From Actinomadura cremea (GTDB lineage Bacteria; Actinomycetota; Actinomycetes; Streptosporangiales; Streptosporangiaceae): a stretch of 64,000 bases of DNA. This document shows positions 62,130 through 64,000 of the stretch, in pieces. Below the pieces are notes generated by a model, which saw nothing but the letters and a program-made list of their open reading frames with translations, searched no databases and was not told where the DNA came from. How positions within the stretch are numbered: position 1 is the stretch's first letter; the number at the start of each line of letters is the position of its first letter. The stretch spans positions 62,001 through 126,000 of the forward strand of contig NZ_BMRF01000012.1 of NCBI RefSeq assembly GCF_014648495.1, in the 5' to 3' direction. The position numbers were made by a program, and so were the translations under genes.

Positions 62130-62486
62130 TCAGCGCTGTCCGGACGCCCCGCCCGGCCGGCCCTCGTCGGCCTTCAGCACCTCGACGACGTGGCCGACGA
62201 CCTTCTCCTCGGTCGTCGGCGTGTGCTGGTGCTCCGCCCCGGCCGGCGGCGCCGACTGGGCGGCGTCGCCGCGCTCCGGGGCCGCCGGCCGGGCCACCAG
62301 GCCGCCGAGCCCGACGGTGCGGTCGAGCCGCTCCAGGACGCTCAGCGGGGCGCCGGGCCGCGCGGGCGCCGCCGCGCCGGGTTCGGGCGCCGCGTGCGCC
62401 GCCGTGGCGGTGAGGACGGCGGACGCCGCGATCACCGGCGCGACGAATACGAAGGTACGCAGCAGTTTTCCGACGGACCGATCCAT
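62130..62486 (-). CDS. Small secreted protein
   Basis: A 118-residue protein with a clear Sec signal (RSVGKLLRTFVFVAPVIAASAVLTATAAHAA). The mature part of about 85 residues is Pro/Ala-rich with one hydrophobic helix (LSVLERLDRTVGLGGLV) and a C-terminal amphipathic helix (EEKVVGHVVEVLKADE). GGGGGGAA precedes the ATG. No family is recognised; such proteins are common in spore-forming actinomycetes, and a surface role is a guess. Confidence 0.78.
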   Translation of the reverse strand: MDRSVGKLLRTFVFVAPVIAASAVLTATAAHAAPEPGAAAPARPGAPLSVLERLDRTVGLGGLVARPAAPERGDAAQSAPPAGAEHQHTPTTEEKVVGHVVEVLKADEGRPGGASGQR

Positions 62487-62711
62487 TGTTCCCCCCGGGA
62501 ATTGTCAGGTGTTCGACCTGCACGTTCGTGCGTCCGCTGTCGACGCACCGTCAATCGGGCACGCTAGTACACCCGGGAGGCGCCGCATGGAAAGAGGCGG
62601 CGAGAAGTTCGGCAAGACAACGCCGATCGGGAAAGAGATCGGCGACATTGCACCCGAAGCGGGGGCGTTCCGGAACGCCCCCGCCATTTCGGGCCGTGCT
62701 CGCGCGCCCGG
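62487..62711. terminator. Intergenic region with palindromic terminator
   Basis: GCGGGGGCGTTCC and GGAACGCCCCCGC are directly adjacent (62659-62684), giving a perfect 26-bp palindrome downstream of the ferritin-like gene. The stem core GGGGCGTTCC/GGAACGCCCC is the same as in the terminator at 62087. Confidence 0.8.
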
Positions 62712-63818
62712 TCAGTCCCCCGCGCCGAGCGTGATGGCCTCGTCCACCTCCTGCTTGCGACCGGCCAGCTCGACGGCGTACCGCTCCTCGTCGACCTTCT
62801 CGGCGATCTCCTCGTCCTGCTTCATCAGCGCCTCGAGGTCGGCCTTGGCATTGTCGAGGACGCCCATGTCCGCGTACGCCTTCTTCACCTTGTCGCCCCA
62901 CAGGCCGACGTCCCGCACGCACGGGACGATCCGGCTGAAGAGCAGCGACTGGTACAGCGTGTACATGTCGGAGTTGTCGACGTACTCCATGCACTTGTCC
63001 ATCGGCATGTCGAGCTGTTCGAACACCTCGCGCGCCTTGAACCGGTCACGCATCAGGTAGCAGCCCTCGACGACGAATTCCTCGCGCTCGGCCCGCTCCT
63101 TGTCGGTCAGCTCGGCGTAGTAGTCCTTGAGCGCGAGCCGGCCGAACGCGACGTGCCGCGCCTCGTCCTGCATGACGTACGCGAGCAGCTGCTTGACCAG
63201 CTGGTTCGTCGACATGTCGCGGTACAGCCCGAACGCGGCCAGGGCGAGGCCCTCGATGAGCACCTGCATGCCGAGGTAGGGCAGGTCCCAGCGGCTGTCC
63301 TCCAGCGACTCCGCGAGCAGCTTCGCGAGGTCCTGGTTGATCGGGTAGTACATCCCGATCTTCTCGTGGACGAACTTGCCGTACAGCTCGACGTGCCGCG
63401 CCTCGTCCATCGTCTGGGTCGCGGCGTAGAACTTGGAGTCGAGGTCCGGGACGGACTGGACGATCCGCGCGGACACGTTCAGCGCACCCTGCTCACCGTG
63501 CAGGAACTGGCTGAACAGCCACGAGCTCTGGTGCCGGCCGAACTCGTCCTTCTCCTTCTGGGTCATCTTGTCCCAGATGTCGGAGCCGAACAGCGGGTTG
63601 AAATTCTCCGGCAGGCCCGCGACGTTGATCGGGTCGACCTCGAGGTCCCAGTCGATGCGCTTCTGCGCGTCCCACTGCTTGTCCTTGCCCTTCTGGTACA
63701 GGTTCAGCAGCCGGTCGCGCCCTTCGTCGTACTCCCAGGTGAACCGGGCGTCGCCCGCCATGGGGACGTTCCAGGTGTCCGTGGGAACGGGCGTCGTGTA
63801 AAGGTCGTGGGAACTCAC
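62712..63818 (-). CDS. Ferritin-like di-iron protein
   Basis: A 368-residue all-helical protein with a carboxylate-bridged di-iron signature. There are two DEARH motifs (MDEARHVELY and QDEARHVAFG), a Glu in HGEQGALNVS and a Glu in IEGLALAAFG, matching the E-xn-ExxH arrangement of the R2/AurF-type superfamily. It may be an oxygenase, for example an N-oxygenase or desaturase-like enzyme; the substrate is unknown. The GTG start follows GAGGAGG. A strong palindromic operator lies 63-93 bp upstream, so expression is probably controlled by a TetR-type regulator beyond the window. Confidence 0.85.
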   Translation of the reverse strand: MSSHDLYTTPVPTDTWNVPMAGDARFTWEYDEGRDRLLNLYQKGKDKQWDAQKRIDWDLEVDPINVAGLPENFNPLFGSDIWDKMTQKEKDEFGRHQSSWLFSQFLHGEQGALNVSARIVQSVPDLDSKFYAATQTMDEARHVELYGKFVHEKIGMYYPINQDLAKLLAESLEDSRWDLPYLGMQVLIEGLALAAFGLYRDMSTNQLVKQLLAYVMQDEARHVAFGRLALKDYYAELTDKERAEREEFVVEGCYLMRDRFKAREVFEQLDMPMDKCMEYVDNSDMYTLYQSLLFSRIVPCVRDVGLWGDKVKKAYADMGVLDNAKADLEALMKQDEEIAEKVDEERYAVELAGRKQEVDEAITLGAGD

Positions 63819-63880
63819 CGGGGGGATCCTCCTCGGGGGACGCGCCGCGACGTCGCGACGCTGGGGTCTGTTCCGCCCAC

Positions 63881-63911
63881 CGCTTTACATCCCTTCGTAA
63901 CATGTAAAGCG
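63881..63911. promoter_or_regulatory. Operator upstream of ferritin-like gene
   Basis: CGCTTTACAT (63881-63890) and ATGTAAAGCG (63902-63911), perfectly complementary arms with an 11-bp spacer. Confidence 0.75.
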
Positions 63912-63926
63912 GGGGTAGATCCATAC

Positions 63927-63952
63927 CCCGGGCCCAAACCGGGCCCCCCGGG
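63927..63952. terminator. GC-rich hairpin after upstream gene
   Basis: CCCGGGCCC and GGGCCC/CCCGGG repeats form alternative stems between the stop at 63964 and the operator. It is a probable terminator of the gene entering from the right edge. Confidence 0.5.
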
Positions 63953-63963
63953 TGAGCCGCCCG

Positions 63964-64000
63964 TTACCGCGACTGGAGCGCGTCGAGCGCGACGGCCTGG
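63964..64000 (-). CDS. C-terminal end of an upstream gene (partial)
   Basis: The last 11 codons of a minus-strand frame, QAVALDALQSR followed by TAA, show G/C third-position bias and an amphipathic helix. It could be the end of the TetR-type regulator that binds the operator at 63881, but too little is visible to say. Confidence 0.35.
   Translation of the reverse strand, partial: QAVALDALQSR

Overview
The window is very GC-rich actinomycete chromosome with strong G/C bias at third codon positions. The gene content fits a filamentous actinomycete, and Thermomonosporaceae/Actinomadura-like is my best guess: an HTH-DUF5753/DUF397 pair, WYL regulators, a DUF1707 protein, an eukaryotic-type Ser/Thr kinase, leaderless genes with a TANNNT box 6-7 nt before the start, and Pro/Gly-rich secreted proteins. 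That assignment is inference, because no rRNA or tRNA gene is visible. No insertion sequence, integrase, prophage or CRISPR array was recognised.

Layout. 1-16 kb: mostly small divergent regulator/enzyme pairs. These are a membrane kinase, TetR-SDR, pentapeptide protein, YceI, ArsR-quinone reductase, LRR protein, DUF1707 protein, aquaporin, two VOC/DinB modules each divergent from a WYL regulator and sharing an operator motif, TetR-FAD monooxygenase, and an XRE regulator divergent from methionine aminopeptidase. 16.6-18.3 kb: a less GC-rich HTH-DUF397 pair and an ambiguous small ORF. 18.3-25 kb: two tandem, paralogous, membrane-anchored giant Pro/Gly-rich proteins (996 and 1097 aa) of unknown function; promoter-proximal element and terminator are duplicated with them. 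25-28.2 kb: two DUF6461-like paralogues interleaved with an AlkD-like protein and a quinone reductase. 28.3-38.8 kb: a nitroreductase remnant, an orphan histidine kinase, a GCS2-family ligase, a response regulator-kinase-DUF4173 operon, a RibD-like remnant, a GntR-Nudix operon and a PucR-type regulator. 39.0-39.7 kb: a HigBA-like toxin-antitoxin pair.

39.8-55.9 kb is a compact lipid/polyketide cluster. Crotonyl-CoA carboxylase/reductase and a Pks13-like type I PKS (ACP-KS-AT-inactive DH-KR-ACP-degenerate ACP-TE) form one unit. An MFS exporter and a glycosyltransferase form a second unit divergent from it, and a fatty acyl-AMP ligase with an MmpL transporter forms the third. An 18-bp operator, TTGTCA-N6-TGACAA, lies in the PKS/MFS divergent promoter and again upstream of the fatty acyl-AMP ligase, so each unit has a copy. 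The logic is FAAL loading of a fatty acid onto the N-terminal ACP, one condensation, ketoreduction, TE release, probable glycosylation and MmpL export. The predicted product is an alpha-branched beta-hydroxy fatty acid or its glycolipid.

56-64 kb: a zinc-ribbon protein, a Gly/Ser-rich membrane protein, IclR, DUF1232, an alpha/beta hydrolase, an RlpA-like wall protein with a long structured leader, a small secreted protein and a di-iron ferritin-like protein with a strong palindromic operator. Coordinates of some short sites were counted by hand and could be off by one base.
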